From: Marinobacter caseinilyticus
GTDB taxonomy: Bacteria; Pseudomonadota; Gammaproteobacteria; Pseudomonadales; Oleiphilaceae
Assembly: GCF_011074955.1 (NCBI RefSeq)
Contig: NZ_WUQJ01000020.1
Location: 189,103-253,102, forward strand
Direction: 5' to 3'
DNA length: 64,000 nucleotides
A model generated the notes under the pieces. That model did not search any database, was not told the origin of the DNA, and worked only from the letters and a program-made list of their open reading frames with translations. A program made the translations under genes and the position numbers. Below, piece after piece: positions 27,327 through 36,969 of this stretch. Each line of letters opens with the position of its first letter. Position 1 is the stretch's first letter.

Positions 27327-28391
27327 TTAAAGGATGTCGTCCAGATTCATGGTTTCAGTGGTCTCGACCGGGTCGTCCCAAAAAGTGCCAAGCTTGCCCA
27401 TGGGTGTGCGATAACCGACATTCTCAACCCACATACGATCGGAGATGGCGAGGATCACCTGCGTGGCCATACGGTCGACCATGACCCAGTCTTTCGCGGC
27501 AGGTGTGGTTTCAATTGCCTCGGCGTGGCGCCTGATAACATCTTTCAGGGCCTCTTCATCGTCTTTGTTGATCGCAGCAATGGCGTGGAAGACATGGGGC
27601 AATCGAACACCGGCCGCTTCGCCCTGTTGATCGGCGGTTTCGAGTCGCTCAAATGCGTCCTCTCCGTTGGGCTCGGCACCCGGCATCATGGCCCACACGG
27701 TGGCGCGCAGTGCCATCGGGGCGCCCCACCACTTATCGTTATCCAGGCAGCGGGTTGCACGAGCGACCGTTGAGCCAACGTTCTTTGGCACGCCAATGGC
27801 GGAGGTGGACTGGATCTCGGCATTCAGCGCCTGCAACCCCGACAGCAGGCCCGCCATATAGACAAAGGCGTCCATGTCTTCGTCGAAGCTCGGGCAGTCA
27901 CTCTCATCCGGCGCACCATAGTAGGTGTTGTGATGGTGCCAGGCCTTGAAGTACCGTTTGGCCGCCAGTGCGTAGGCGCGTTTTTGCCGGATGCCGGCAT
28001 CCTCCGCTTTTCCTGCCTGCAACGCGTGCAGCGCTGATAAGGCTTCCAGTTCAAACTCTCGTGCCCGCTCTTCGGCACAACCACCGGAGGTCAGGTACAA
28101 CATCACGGCCAGCTGATCCGGATCGCTGGTGACGCGGCCAAAAGACATCAGTAGCGGTGACGTGGCCTCACTCATGGCGCACCCCATGGCGAGATCTCCC
28201 CCCTGCAACAGATAGGGCACCGTGTGCTCCTTGGAAAACCCCTTCATCACGTCGCCGGTGGTTTTATACATCATGTGATTAATCACACCACAACCACTCA
28301 TCGTGAAACTGACCAGCACGCCGATCACAACGCCTCGGGCGCCCTGGACAGCGCGACCACACCGGCTGATGAAACCCTGAATACTCGTCAT
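27327..28391 (-). CDS. TRAP transporter TatT-component-like lipoprotein
   Basis: A 354-residue lipoprotein: hydrophobic start followed by a lipobox-like TMSGC near residue 31. The mature part is helical and TPR-like, matching the T component (TatT) of some TRAP systems: GDVMKGFSKEHTVPYLLQGGDLAMGCAMSE-type opening, CAEERAREFELEALSAL, and LNAEIQSTSAIGVPKNVGS. TatT forms a trimer that binds the binding protein and is thought to help ligand transfer. The ATG at 28391 follows AAGGTGGCGGG; a GTG at 28403 is an alternative. Confidence 0.82.
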   Translation of the reverse strand: MTSIQGFISRCGRAVQGARGVVIGVLVSFTMSGCGVINHMMYKTTGDVMKGFSKEHTVPYLLQGGDLAMGCAMSEATSPLLMSFGRVTSDPDQLAVMLYLTSGGCAEERAREFELEALSALHALQAGKAEDAGIRQKRAYALAAKRYFKAWHHHNTYYGAPDESDCPSFDEDMDAFVYMAGLLSGLQALNAEIQSTSAIGVPKNVGSTVARATRCLDNDKWWGAPMALRATVWAMMPGAEPNGEDAFERLETADQQGEAAGVRLPHVFHAIAAINKDDEEALKDVIRRHAEAIETTPAAKDWVMVDRMATQVILAISDRMWVENVGYRTPMGKLGTFWDDPVETTETMNLDDIL

Positions 28392-28648
28392 AATACCCGC
28401 CACCTTGTACGTTGTTATTGTCAGGACCCATTCACGCCCTGTGTCCTGCCCACATGTTTGTTACGAACTGTAAACGAGCTGGCATTATCCCCGAGAAACG
28501 AGTCCGTTTGTGAGACCCGTACCTCAAAGCGACACGGACAAAGGGCTAACAAGACCTGCGCAGCATTGACACTGACGAGGTAACGGCTATACCAGTGGGT
28601 GTGCGGGCCATTTCCGACCCGAGAAAATCTAAAACCAAGGAGCAGTTG

Positions 28649-28921
28649 ATGCGCAAACCAGAACTTGCCAGTGCGATCGCAGAGCAAACCGGCCTGACCC
28701 TCGACAAGGCCAGCGAAATAATCACCGCCTTTACGGACCAGGTATCTGCGGCAGCGGCGCGCGGAGATGACGTCACACTGATTGGCTTCGGCACCTTCAA
28801 CGTTCGGAACCGGGAAGCCCGCAGTGGCCGCAACCCACAAACCGGCGCGCCGATCCAGATCGCCGCCAGTCGAACCGTCGGCTTCAAGGCCGGCAAGGCC
28901 CTGAAAGACGCCGTCAAGTAA
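28649..28921 (+). CDS. DNA-binding protein HU
   Basis: A 90-residue HU/IHF-family nucleoid protein: MRKPELASAIAEQTGLTLDKA helical base, GFGTFNVRNREARSGRNPQTG with the DNA-intercalating RNPQTG arm (Pro at about residue 63), ending FKAGKALKDAVK. It binds and bends DNA with little sequence preference. The ATG at 28649 has the ribosome site AAGGAGCAG; the longer frame from 28595 adds nothing HU-like. It sits alone, divergent from the TRAP operon and facing its binding-protein gene. Confidence 0.95.
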   Translation: MRKPELASAIAEQTGLTLDKASEIITAFTDQVSAAAARGDDVTLIGFGTFNVRNREARSGRNPQTGAPIQIAASRTVGFKAGKALKDAVK

Positions 28922-28992
28922 ACCTTATCCGTGCGGCCGCACGCTCCCTGGAATCTGCGGCTGCACGACCCAACCCACCAACCAAGGTCAGA

Positions 28993-30012
28993 TCAGGACG
29001 AGCACTCAGAGCGGGAGCCATCGACGCGACAGCGAATGGCTTGCATCAGTTTGATTGCCCGCTCGTCGTACACGCCATCGGCCAACAGCGACAGACGGAC
29101 ATCCCGCAACATGCGGTCATAGCCCTGGGTGTCTGCCTGTGGCAGGTGTATCCAAACACTTTCAGGAATCTCGGCTTCGGCCTGGGCGATGATCTCGTAG
29201 GCTTCATTGATGCGCTTGATGGACTCGTCCCTGACCATTTGGGCCGCTTTATCCGAAAAGCGGTCCCGATGCAGAATCACCTGGAAGTTCATGTAACCCA
29301 GTGCGTACTTGAAGACACCGCCATAGGGCTGTACGCCTTTGTATAACTCCAACGGGGCATAAGCCACGGCGGGCGCATAAGCGAGATCGACACTGCCGTT
29401 ATTGAACTTGCCGGCAAAGTTGGCCGAATTGGAGCCCACCACAGAGGCACCCACGTGGCGAACCATGCGGACAGACGCGGTGTCGTAATCCAGGGTCGCA
29501 ATCTTTTTGCCTTGCAGCTTCTCGACGGTATCGATGGTTCGGTCACGGGTGTGAAGGTATACCGCACCTCCCGGAAAGACGCCGGCCACTTCGTATTCGC
29601 CATTGATCAGGAACGGCCGCGCCTTGGCCTGGCTCAGGGTGTTAAACAACAGCCGCATTTCCTGTTCCCCGGGGATTGCGCCCATCGCTTCCAGGCTGCC
29701 GGTGAACTTATTGAATTCCCGCGCCCGAGTACCGGTCAACAGCACGGCGTCGCATTGGCCGGCCTTAAAGTCTTCGGCGGCCACTTTTTCATCCGTGTAG
29801 GCCCGCAAATCCAATTTAATGCCTGCCCTCAACGCCACCGGACGAAAGGTTTTGGTGATGGCAAAGAGCGGACCATTGGCACCAACGGGATCGAATACGC
29901 AAAAGCTGCGCTCCAGGATTTCTTCTGCGGACTGCGCGGTAGCCGAAAGGCTCAGAGCAGCGAACAGTGCTGCCCCTGCCACTATCTGGCGGATGAAAAC
30001 TGGGTGCTTCAC
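28993..30012 (-). CDS. Putative TRAP-associated periplasmic solute-binding protein
   Basis: A 339-residue exported protein: signal peptide residues about 1-28 (cleavage near SAQSA-EE). The body is a binding-protein fold: FCVFDPVGANGPLF, KLDLRAYTDEKVAAEDFKAGQCDAVLL, LQGKKIATLDYDTASVRMV, SVDLAYAPAVAYAPLELYKG. It resembles the putative solute-binding proteins (DUF6091) that accompany TatT-type TRAP loci. The two transporter genes lie on the same strand downstream, separated by the opposite HU gene. GTG start at 30012, after CAGGAG. Confidence 0.8.
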   Translation of the reverse strand: MKHPVFIRQIVAGAALFAALSLSATAQSAEEILERSFCVFDPVGANGPLFAITKTFRPVALRAGIKLDLRAYTDEKVAAEDFKAGQCDAVLLTGTRAREFNKFTGSLEAMGAIPGEQEMRLLFNTLSQAKARPFLINGEYEVAGVFPGGAVYLHTRDRTIDTVEKLQGKKIATLDYDTASVRMVRHVGASVVGSNSANFAGKFNNGSVDLAYAPAVAYAPLELYKGVQPYGGVFKYALGYMNFQVILHRDRFSDKAAQMVRDESIKRINEAYEIIAQAEAEIPESVWIHLPQADTQGYDRMLRDVRLSLLADGVYDERAIKLMQAIRCRVDGSRSECSS

Positions 30013-30281
30013 GGGATGACTCCTGATTATTATGGGTGCGCAAGTCTCCCGGAAGGAGAGCCAGAGCGCTCAGCGGCTGGGTCAAATCACTTTGATTGCG
30101 CTGAATCGAGCGTCCCTGACAGCGTTCTGCGCTATCTCTGGTTGCCGAGTTTAAGTCGGACTATGGAAGGATACGTTGGCACGGGCGCCCCTCTTCAAGG
30201 GCGTTTTAACAAAAAGTAACAAACTGTGAATGAGTAGGCATTACAACAGTTACCCAGCACACATTAAGGAGCGCCTGTCGG
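30013..30281. other. Noncoding gap between pyrC' and the binding-protein gene
   Basis: About 270 bp, the binding-protein promoter region on the minus strand and the end of the pyr operon. I see no convincing ORF, hairpin terminator or RNA. Confidence 0.3.
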
Positions 30282-31601
30282 TCAGGACAGGCTCCAGGCC
30301 AGTTGGCCATTGCAGATGGTGTGTCGAACAACACCGGTCAGTGGCTGTCCGGATAGGGGCACATGCTTGCCCGCGGACAGGATTGTTACAGCGTCGGCCG
30401 TCCAGCTCGCTTCAGGATCGACAATGCACAAATCGGCGACCTGACCAACCGCCAATGCGGGTGTCGGGAGACCGAGAATAGCGGCCGGTCCGTCCGTCAA
30501 TGCCCGAACCAGATCGGTGATGGCCAGTTCGCCCTGACCCACCAATGACAATCCCAGTGACAGCACACTTTCCACCGCCGACAACCCCGGCTCGGTGGCC
30601 CCGAACGGGGCGCGCTTGGCGGCGGAATCATGGGGCTGGTGCTGACTGACAATGGCGCCGATCACCCCCGAGCGAACACCCGCCAGCAGGCCTTGCCGAT
30701 CGCGTTCGCTTCGCAGCGGCGGCTGAACGTGAAAACGGCTGTCGAACCCTGCCAGGGCTGCTTCGGTAAACACCAGCTGATGCATGGCGACATCGGCCGA
30801 GACCTTGACTCCCCGAGCCTGAGCATCCGCTACCATGTCCACACTGCGCGCCGTCGACAGCTGGCTCAGGTGCAAACGCACGCCCGTTTCTTCCGCCAGC
30901 AACAGCATTTCCATGACCGCGGTGGTTTCGGCGACTTCGGGAATACCAAGCAGGCCCAACCGTGCCGTGACCGTGCCATCGTGAGCAAAGCCGTCCGCCG
31001 CCAGTGACTGATTGCGCGGCTGCAGCATCAGGGTATACCCGAAGGTTTGCGCGTACGCCATGGCGCGCCGTAATACGCGGGCATTGCGGATGGTCTCGGC
31101 GCCGTTGCTGAGCGCGACACAACCCGCATTGGACAGACCGGCCATATCGCTCAGCAGTTCCCCTTCCAGCCCCCGCGTGGCTGCGCCAAGGGGCAAGACA
31201 CGGATCGGCGACCGGGCGGAGGCCACATCGCGGATCAGGTGCGTCACCGCGCTGGAATCGTTGATGGGCGAGGAGTCCGGGGCAGCACACACGGTGGTGT
31301 ACCCGCCCTTGGCTGCGGCTCGGGTTTCGGAGGCAATGTTGCCTTTTTGACCGGCACCGGGCTCCCGGAGATTGCAGTACAGGTCGATCAGCCCCGGAGC
31401 CACCAGGCAACCCCTGGCGTCAAGCACCAGATCGGCATTGGCTTCCGCCGCCTGCTGACCTTCCGCGACTATCAGGCCGTCTTGCAGTAACAGGCAAATG
31501 GGCTGTGCACTCTTGCCCGCGGCTGTCAGTTGGGTCCCGTTTTCAATTTTCAGCACGCCCTTGATTGCCAACGGTGTTTCGGTCCTATCCCCCAACGTCA
31601 C
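30282..31601 (-). CDS. Dihydroorotase-like PyrC', probably catalytically inactive
   Basis: A 439-residue amidohydrolase-fold protein aligned with dihydroorotase: [17 protein letters not shown] replaces the zinc-binding D-x-H-x-H-L-R-E-P-G, and [14 protein letters not shown] replaces the ATDHAPH-type segment. Both metal histidines of the first motif are missing (YCN instead of H-x-H), so it should not hydrolyse dihydroorotate. It corresponds to the inactive PyrC' known in Pseudomonas, which is structural and complexes with aspartate transcarbamoylase. Its GTG start overlaps the pyrB stop (GTGA). An active pyrC must lie elsewhere. Confidence 0.9.
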   Translation of the reverse strand: MTLGDRTETPLAIKGVLKIENGTQLTAAGKSAQPICLLLQDGLIVAEGQQAAEANADLVLDARGCLVAPGLIDLYCNLREPGAGQKGNIASETRAAAKGGYTTVCAAPDSSPINDSSAVTHLIRDVASARSPIRVLPLGAATRGLEGELLSDMAGLSNAGCVALSNGAETIRNARVLRRAMAYAQTFGYTLMLQPRNQSLAADGFAHDGTVTARLGLLGIPEVAETTAVMEMLLLAEETGVRLHLSQLSTARSVDMVADAQARGVKVSADVAMHQLVFTEAALAGFDSRFHVQPPLRSERDRQGLLAGVRSGVIGAIVSQHQPHDSAAKRAPFGATEPGLSAVESVLSLGLSLVGQGELAITDLVRALTDGPAAILGLPTPALAVGQVADLCIVDPEASWTADAVTILSAGKHVPLSGQPLTGVVRHTICNGQLAWSLS

Positions 31602-32611
31602 GATCCCATCTCCTGGCTTCGGGCACGAGCCCGTTCAGACACTTGGCCACTCATGGCCATGGACATCACGGCCATACGAATCGCAATGCCATTCGTCACC
31701 TGATTCAAAATCACCGATTGGGGGCCATCGGCAACCGCCGATTCGATTTCTACCCCGCGATTGATCGGTCCGGGGTGCATGACAATGCAATCGGGTCGGG
31801 CCAGGGCAAGCTTTTCGGTGCTCAGTCCGTAGAGCCGGTAGAACTCGCGCTCACTGGGCAATAACGCACCCTCCATCCGTTCGCGCTGGAGCCGCAACAT
31901 AATCACCACGTCCAGGTCATCAAGCCCCCGGGTCATGTCGTACTCAACTTTGCAGCCCAGGCTCTCCACGTCACTCGGTAACAGAGTTGCCGGCGCAATG
32001 ACCCGGACTTCCGCCACGCCCAGTGTATTCAAGGCGCGGATCTGGGAGCGGGCGACCCGGGAGTGCAATATGTCGCCGACAATGGCCACCTTCAAACCCT
32101 CGAATCGTGACTTGTGCTGACGGATGGTGAGCATGTCCAGCATCGCCTGGGTCGGGTGGGCATGACGACCATCACCGGCATTGATAATCGCCACGCCAGG
32201 GGTCACGCTCTCTGCAATGAAGTGTGGCGCACCGCTTTGGGAATGCCGGACCACGAACATATCGCTGGCCATGGCTTCCAGGTTGAGCAGGGTATCGGAC
32301 AGCGATTCGCCCTTTGACGTCGCCGACGTACTGATATCCAGATTGAGCACGTCGGCTGACAGCCGTTTCGCCGCCAGCTCGAACGTGCTGCGGGTGCGGG
32401 TGCTGGATTCGAAGAACAGGTTCACCACGGTGCGGCCACGCAGCAAAGGCACGTTCTTGATGGTGCGCTCGCCCACCTCAATGAAGGAATCTGCGGTGTC
32501 GAGAATGTCGGTGAGCAGCGCCCGATCGAGATCGTCGAGCGTCAGGAAATGCTTCAACTGCCCGTCGGAGGTCAGTTGAAGCGATGTCGAGGAAGGGTCG
32601 TGTGCCGTCAT
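31598..32611 (-). CDS. pyrB: Aspartate carbamoyltransferase catalytic subunit
   Basis: A 337-residue transcarbamoylase with the carbamoyl-phosphate loop [25 protein letters not shown] and the C-terminal [12 protein letters not shown]. It condenses carbamoyl phosphate and aspartate in pyrimidine synthesis. The N-terminal extension of about 25 residues is a known trait of Pseudomonas-type PyrB that uses PyrC' and no PyrI. It overlaps pyrC' by 4 bp and lies 63 bp after pyrR. Confidence 0.95.
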   Translation of the reverse strand: MTAHDPSSTSLQLTSDGQLKHFLTLDDLDRALLTDILDTADSFIEVGERTIKNVPLLRGRTVVNLFFESSTRTRSTFELAAKRLSADVLNLDISTSATSKGESLSDTLLNLEAMASDMFVVRHSQSGAPHFIAESVTPGVAIINAGDGRHAHPTQAMLDMLTIRQHKSRFEGLKVAIVGDILHSRVARSQIRALNTLGVAEVRVIAPATLLPSDVESLGCKVEYDMTRGLDDLDVVIMLRLQRERMEGALLPSEREFYRLYGLSTEKLALARPDCIVMHPGPINRGVEIESAVADGPQSVILNQVTNGIAIRMAVMSMAMSGQVSERARARSQEMGS

Positions 32612-32674
32612 GATTGCCCGTATACCTTCTCAGTCAATGTGCTTTTTCGCCAGCATGCTCAGGCGTCAACGTGT

Positions 32675-33184
32675 TTACTGGTCTGTGTCCCGTACTTCAA
32701 TGCTCAACGGGTCCGGGCCCCTCAGCTTGACCCGCTGGTGCGATTGCAGAGTGAGCTTGCGGCCCACTACATCCGGTTGAATCGGTAGTTCCCGCGCACC
32801 CATGTCAATCAGCGTTGCCAGCATAATACTCGCCGGCCGGCCATAATCGAAGAGTTCATTCATGGCGGCACGAATGGTGCGGCCGCTCATGATCACGTCG
32901 TCGATTAAAATAATATCCTTGCCTTCGGTTTCAAACGGCAGCCGGGACGGCCGCACCTTTGGATTCAACCCAATACGACTGAAATCGTCCCGGTAAAAAG
33001 AGATGTCCAGTTCGCCGAACGGACCCGTCAATCCCAGCCGTTTGCTGAGCACATCCGCCAACCAGACCCCGCCGGTACGAATACCGACAACGACAGGCGC
33101 CTCAATGCCTCGCTCCTCTAACTGGCGACGCAGCCCCGATTCCAGCTCCCCGATCAGCTGATCGATATTCAATAATGCGGTCAT
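32675..33184 (-). CDS. pyrR: Bifunctional pyr operon regulator/uracil phosphoribosyltransferase
   Basis: A 169-residue type I phosphoribosyltransferase with the PRPP loop IILIDDVIMSGRTIRAAMNEL (Asp-Asp at about residues 99-100) and GIRTGGVWLA. PyrR regulates pyr genes in response to UMP and has weak uracil phosphoribosyltransferase activity. It is the first gene of the pyrR-pyrB-pyrC' block. The 63-bp space to pyrB has no strong hairpin that I can see. Confidence 0.94.
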   Translation of the reverse strand: MTALLNIDQLIGELESGLRRQLEERGIEAPVVVGIRTGGVWLADVLSKRLGLTGPFGELDISFYRDDFSRIGLNPKVRPSRLPFETEGKDIILIDDVIMSGRTIRAAMNELFDYGRPASIMLATLIDMGARELPIQPDVVGRKLTLQSHQRVKLRGPDPLSIEVRDTDQ

Positions 33185-33218
33185 TGATGCTCCTACTAAG
33201 ATGTCACGCTATCCAACG

Positions 33219-33650
33219 CTAGCCGTCAGCCTGGCGAAACCAGGTTTCCAGAATCAGCACGGCCGCCAGGTCATCGACCCCGTGCCGACCGAAATCGCGG
33301 TCGCCGCCCGCCGCCAACACCTCGCCTTTAGCCTCAAAGCTGGTCAGTCGTTCGTCCACCATAGCCACTGGCAGATGAAAGCGGCCATGAATCCGCTTGC
33401 CAAACTTGCGGGCGCGGGCGCACATGTCGTTTTCCGAATCGTCCATGTTGAGCGGCAACCCCACGACTATCTGGTCCGGTTGCCATTCGGTGATCAATTT
33501 TTCGATATCTGGCCAGTTTGGAACGCCATCACGCGCAGGCAGCATGGTCAGCGGCCTGGCTCTACCCAGCAGTTCCTGGCCGAAAGCCACACCGATGCGA
33601 CGGGTGCCGAAATCAAAGGCAAGTACTTGGCGTTGACCAACTTCACGCAT
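33219..33650 (-). CDS. ruvX: Holliday-junction resolvase-like RuvX (YqgF)
   Basis: A 143-residue RNase H-fold protein: LAFDFGTRRIGVAFG with catalytic Asp, VVGLPLNMDD, and VDERLTSFEAKGEV with the second acidic site. YqgF is required for 16S rRNA 5'-end maturation in E. coli. Its start overlaps the yqgE stop by 8 bp. Confidence 0.94.
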   Translation of the reverse strand: MREVGQRQVLAFDFGTRRIGVAFGQELLGRARPLTMLPARDGVPNWPDIEKLITEWQPDQIVVGLPLNMDDSENDMCARARKFGKRIHGRFHLPVAMVDERLTSFEAKGEVLAAGGDRDFGRHGVDDLAAVLILETWFRQADG

Positions 33651-34209
33651 GGCCGATGGAATCGCTAAGCTGGTTCAGATCAATGCCCAGGTGCGCGAGA
33701 ACGGCCGCATAGCGCTTCTCACAAGGGGTTTCAAAAACCAGATCGGTGGTTGCGGGACACGTCAGCCACGCGTTACCGGCCAGCTCAGCTTCCAATTGTC
33801 CTTCCGACCAGCCGGCGTACCCCAGGGCAACCAGATAATGACTCGGGCCCTCGCCCCGACCAATGGACGTCAGCACGTCTTTCGATGTGGTCAGCCGAAT
33901 GCCGGCGGCCACTTCCGATGTGGTTTGCCATTGTGCGGCGGGTGTGTGCAGCACAAAGCCCCGCTCCTGTTCCACCGGACCACCGCTGTAGACAGGGCAA
34001 TCGAGTTCGCCACCGTCCATATCGAGTTGTTCAAGAATCTCTCCGAGGCTGATGTCGAGTGGTCGGTTAATCATTACCCCCAATGCGCCCGCTTCGGAGT
34101 GATCGCACAAAAATACGATGGCGCCATGGAAACGCGGATCACCCAGATAGGGTGTCGCAATTAACAAATGACCGCCAAGACTCGGTGGCGTTTCGTTGGT
34201 TGTTCTCAT
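33643..34209 (-). CDS. UPF0301 protein YqgE (AlgH)
   Basis: A 188-residue UPF0301/AlgH protein: GHLLIATPYLGDPRFHGAIVFLCDHSEAGALGVMINRPLDI at the N-terminus is the family hallmark, followed by YSGGPVEQERGFVLHT and ALGYAGWSEGQLEAELAGNAWL. Named AlgH in Pseudomonas, but a regulatory role is not settled. Overlaps ruvX and tonB on either side (ATGA-type overlap with tonB). Confidence 0.94.
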   Translation of the reverse strand: MRTTNETPPSLGGHLLIATPYLGDPRFHGAIVFLCDHSEAGALGVMINRPLDISLGEILEQLDMDGGELDCPVYSGGPVEQERGFVLHTPAAQWQTTSEVAAGIRLTTSKDVLTSIGRGEGPSHYLVALGYAGWSEGQLEAELAGNAWLTCPATTDLVFETPCEKRYAAVLAHLGIDLNQLSDSIGHA

Positions 34210-35072
34210 CCTGAACTCAACCCCCTCCGCTGAAACGACCAGGTACGAATGATTTCAAGCTCATCTTTTTCCTTACTCAGCTGTTCCGGAAAAGATGAAA
34301 ACGGCGACGCCAACCGAACGATGCGAATGGCGGCATCGTCCAGCACCGTGCTACCGGACGACTCCAATACCTGCAACTCCTTGACCGTACCGTCCTTACG
34401 CAGCACCACCAGCATTCTGACAGCCCCGTACACCCCGGCTCGGCGCGCCTCCGTCGGATAATTCACATTACCCACCCGTTCGACTTTGTTAATCCAGTTG
34501 TTCACGTACCAGGCGTTGGTGGAACTGAGCGTCGACACCGAAGTGACTCGCAGTACCCTCGGCTTTTTGGCGTAAGCCCGCATTTGATCATCCAGTCTGG
34601 CCTCCAGGCTGGCGATCTCCAGGCTCCGCTCCATCAGACTCTTCTTGTTCGACTGCGGCAAATCCGTCTCGGGCTGTGCCCTGTCACGAGCGGCTGTCGT
34701 TGCCTTGTGCGTACTAGCGGCCTCGGTCTCGACCACCTGTCGCTCGGTTTGCTGCGCCGATGCCACCTGTGACGGCGGTTCCGGTTGCACCGGGGTAACC
34801 TCACTGTTGGCGACGTTTGCCTGCTGCGTAGTGGTCAGCTCCTGTTTGTCTTCCTCGGTACCACTGCCCTGCTGATTGGTCTGGGCCAGGAAGTCCGCTT
34901 TCTCGGGGGCTTCCTCGTCGTCAAACTGAGACAGGGTTATCTCCATCGTCTCAGCCGATGGCGTCGGATCCGGCTGCGCAAAGGTGATACCCAGCACCAA
35001 CACCGCATGCACGGCCAGCGCCATGAACAGCGTAAACGAAAAACGATCAAAATCACTGACCTGTACAGCCAT
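34206..35072 (-). CDS. TonB family energy transducer
   Basis: A 288-residue TonB-like protein: one N-terminal membrane segment (about 12-33, LFMALAVHAVLVLGITF), a Gln/Glu/Ala-rich periplasmic spacer (about 50-170), and a C-terminal TonB domain (about 195-280, KVERVGNVNYPTEARRAGVYG and LRKDGTVKELQVLESSG). It links proton motive force to outer-membrane receptors. Position before gshB and pilG equals that of tonB3 in Pseudomonas aeruginosa, which is connected to twitching motility; that role here is inference. Confidence 0.9.
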   Translation of the reverse strand: MAVQVSDFDRFSFTLFMALAVHAVLVLGITFAQPDPTPSAETMEITLSQFDDEEAPEKADFLAQTNQQGSGTEEDKQELTTTQQANVANSEVTPVQPEPPSQVASAQQTERQVVETEAASTHKATTAARDRAQPETDLPQSNKKSLMERSLEIASLEARLDDQMRAYAKKPRVLRVTSVSTLSSTNAWYVNNWINKVERVGNVNYPTEARRAGVYGAVRMLVVLRKDGTVKELQVLESSGSTVLDDAAIRIVRLASPFSSFPEQLSKEKDELEIIRTWSFQRRGLSSG

Positions 35073-35188
35073 TCCTATCCATTACCCACTGCGTCAATAA
35101 TTCGGGTTACAGCCCAACACTCTATGAATGCCATGACTCCGCGACCACAGCCGCTCCAGACACCCCATTAAGGTTCGGCACCTTTAGT

Positions 35189-36136
35189 TTAGCGAAGACG
35201 GCGTTCGATGGCGTCCATTAACTGCCCACCAATATCAATATTAAAGGCGGCGTCCAGTTCGCGAATGCACGTCGGGCTGGTGACGTTGATTTCCGTGAGG
35301 TAATCGCCGATGACATCAATACCCACAAAAATCAGCCCTTTCTCTTTTAATACCGGGGCCACCCGGGCACAGATCTCCCAATCCCTTTTGGTCAGCTCCC
35401 GGCCCTCACCACGACCACCGGCCGCCAGGTTGCCGCGGTTTTCACCGTGCGATGGAATGCGCGCCAGGGCGTAAGGGACCGGCTCTCCGTCAATCAGCAA
35501 AATACGCTTGTCACCGGCACTGATCTGCGGAATGAACTTTTGCGCCATGGCCTGATGCGCGCCGTGTTGCGTCAGCGTCTCAATAATCACCCCCAGGTTG
35601 GCGTCCCCCTCGCGAACCCGGAATATCGAGCGGCCGCCCATGCCGTCTACCGGTTTCATAATGACATCCCTGTGATCGGCATGAAACGCTTTCAGCCGCT
35701 CCGCCGACCGAGTCACAATCAGCGGCGGTGTACAGTCTTCAAACTGGGTCGCAAACAGCTTTTCATTGCAATCACGCAGCGCTGCCGGCGGATTGACAAT
35801 CAGTGCGCCCTGCTGCTCGGCCGCCTCGAGCATATACGTTGCCATCAGAAACTCGCGGTCCACCGGTGGATCCTGTCGCATCAGAATGACATCAAGATCG
35901 CCCAGTGCACGCTCCCGGGCGTCACCGAAGCTGTACCAGTCATTGGGGTCCATGCGCACCGTCAGGTCACGGGTTCTTGCCATTGCCTGACCGCCCGCCA
36001 GGTACAGATCCGGCAGCTCCATATACTCAATCGCCCAGCCCCGCTGTTGCGCTGCCCACAGCATCGCCAGGGAACTGTCTTTCTTGAACTGGATCGCCTC
36101 GATGGGATCCATTACTACGCCGAGTCGAAGTGTCAT
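35189..36136 (-). CDS. gshB: Glutathione synthetase
   Basis: A 315-residue ATP-grasp enzyme joining gamma-glutamylcysteine and glycine. It has MKPVDGMGGRSIFRV, QKFIPQISAGDKRILLIDGEPV, NLAAGGRGEGRELT and FVGIDVIGDYLTEINVTSPT, all expected of GshB. Divergent from pilG with a 406-bp gap; conserved neighbourhood of Pseudomonas type. Confidence 0.97.
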   Translation of the reverse strand: MTLRLGVVMDPIEAIQFKKDSSLAMLWAAQQRGWAIEYMELPDLYLAGGQAMARTRDLTVRMDPNDWYSFGDARERALGDLDVILMRQDPPVDREFLMATYMLEAAEQQGALIVNPPAALRDCNEKLFATQFEDCTPPLIVTRSAERLKAFHADHRDVIMKPVDGMGGRSIFRVREGDANLGVIIETLTQHGAHQAMAQKFIPQISAGDKRILLIDGEPVPYALARIPSHGENRGNLAAGGRGEGRELTKRDWEICARVAPVLKEKGLIFVGIDVIGDYLTEINVTSPTCIRELDAAFNIDIGGQLMDAIERRLR

Positions 36137-36542
36137 AGTGCCCCTTATTGAAACCCCAAAAAAATCTCTGTCGCCGCGACGGCTCGATCACAAACTGCGC
36201 CTGCTCCTTCAAGCCTTCGACAACCCTGGCATGGATCAGAGAAGTCCTCAGAGGTTCCCTTGAATAAATGGTGTAAAACAGGAACCTGTCAGCAGAGCGC
36301 GTCTGGCAAATAGTGCTATGCTGAGACGATAGATGGTATTGCACCCTTACTTTGATTGCACCCGAATCACTTCGGAAGTAACCAAAAACCGGTGACTGAG
36401 TACATTTAGTCACAAAGATGTTCTTTTTCTATGGCCATCGATACTCTATAAATAAGCGGGGTTTATAGAACACCCTTAAATAGTGTGTTAAAAATGCCCC
36501 TCTTAAAATAACGACATTCGCAGAGCGCAAGGCAGTTGGACA
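36137..36542. other. gshB/pilG divergent regulatory region
   Basis: A 406-bp gap, AT-rich to the right of 36300. The inverted repeat GTGACT (36392-36397) / AGTCAC (36408-36413) lies 130 bp before pilG and could be an operator or leader stem. A-T tracts at 36440-36510 contain TATAAAT and TTAAAA stretches that may be -10 elements for pilG. No ORF of note. Confidence 0.4.
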
Positions 36543-36935
36543 ATGGATGACAACTTCGAAAACCTGAAGATTATGGTGATTGACGACAGCAAAACCATTC
36601 GTCGCACCGCAGAAACCCTGCTTAAGAAGGTTGGTTGTGATGTAATTACCGCTACTGACGGCTTTGACGCTCTGGCTAAGATTGCCGATTCCCAGCCCAA
36701 CATCATTTTTGTCGATATAATGATGCCAAGACTGGATGGCTACCAGACCTGCGCATTAATCAAGAACAACTCCGCTTTCAAAAAAACGCCGGTCATCATG
36801 CTCTCAAGCAAAGACGGTCTTTTTGACAAGGCAAAGGGGCGCATTGTCGGCTCAGATCAGTATCTGACGAAACCGTTCAGCAAAGACGAGCTGCTCAACA
36901 CCATTCGCCAATATGTTCCCCATGCGGAACAATAG
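36543..36935 (+). CDS. pilG: Type IV pilus response regulator PilG
   Basis: A 130-residue single-domain receiver (CheY-like): acidic pair VIDDSKT, phospho-acceptor Asp at about residue 58 in IMMPRLDGY, and YLTKPFSKDELL. In the Pil-Chp pathway ChpA phosphorylates PilG, which promotes pilus extension through PilB and stimulates cAMP production. First gene of an eight-gene colinear operon that ends at chpC. Confidence 0.96.
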   Translation: MDDNFENLKIMVIDDSKTIRRTAETLLKKVGCDVITATDGFDALAKIADSQPNIIFVDIMMPRLDGYQTCALIKNNSAFKKTPVIMLSSKDGLFDKAKGRIVGSDQYLTKPFSKDELLNTIRQYVPHAEQ

Positions 36936-36969
36936 TCCCCTGGCACACTGAACTATTATTGAGGAAATC

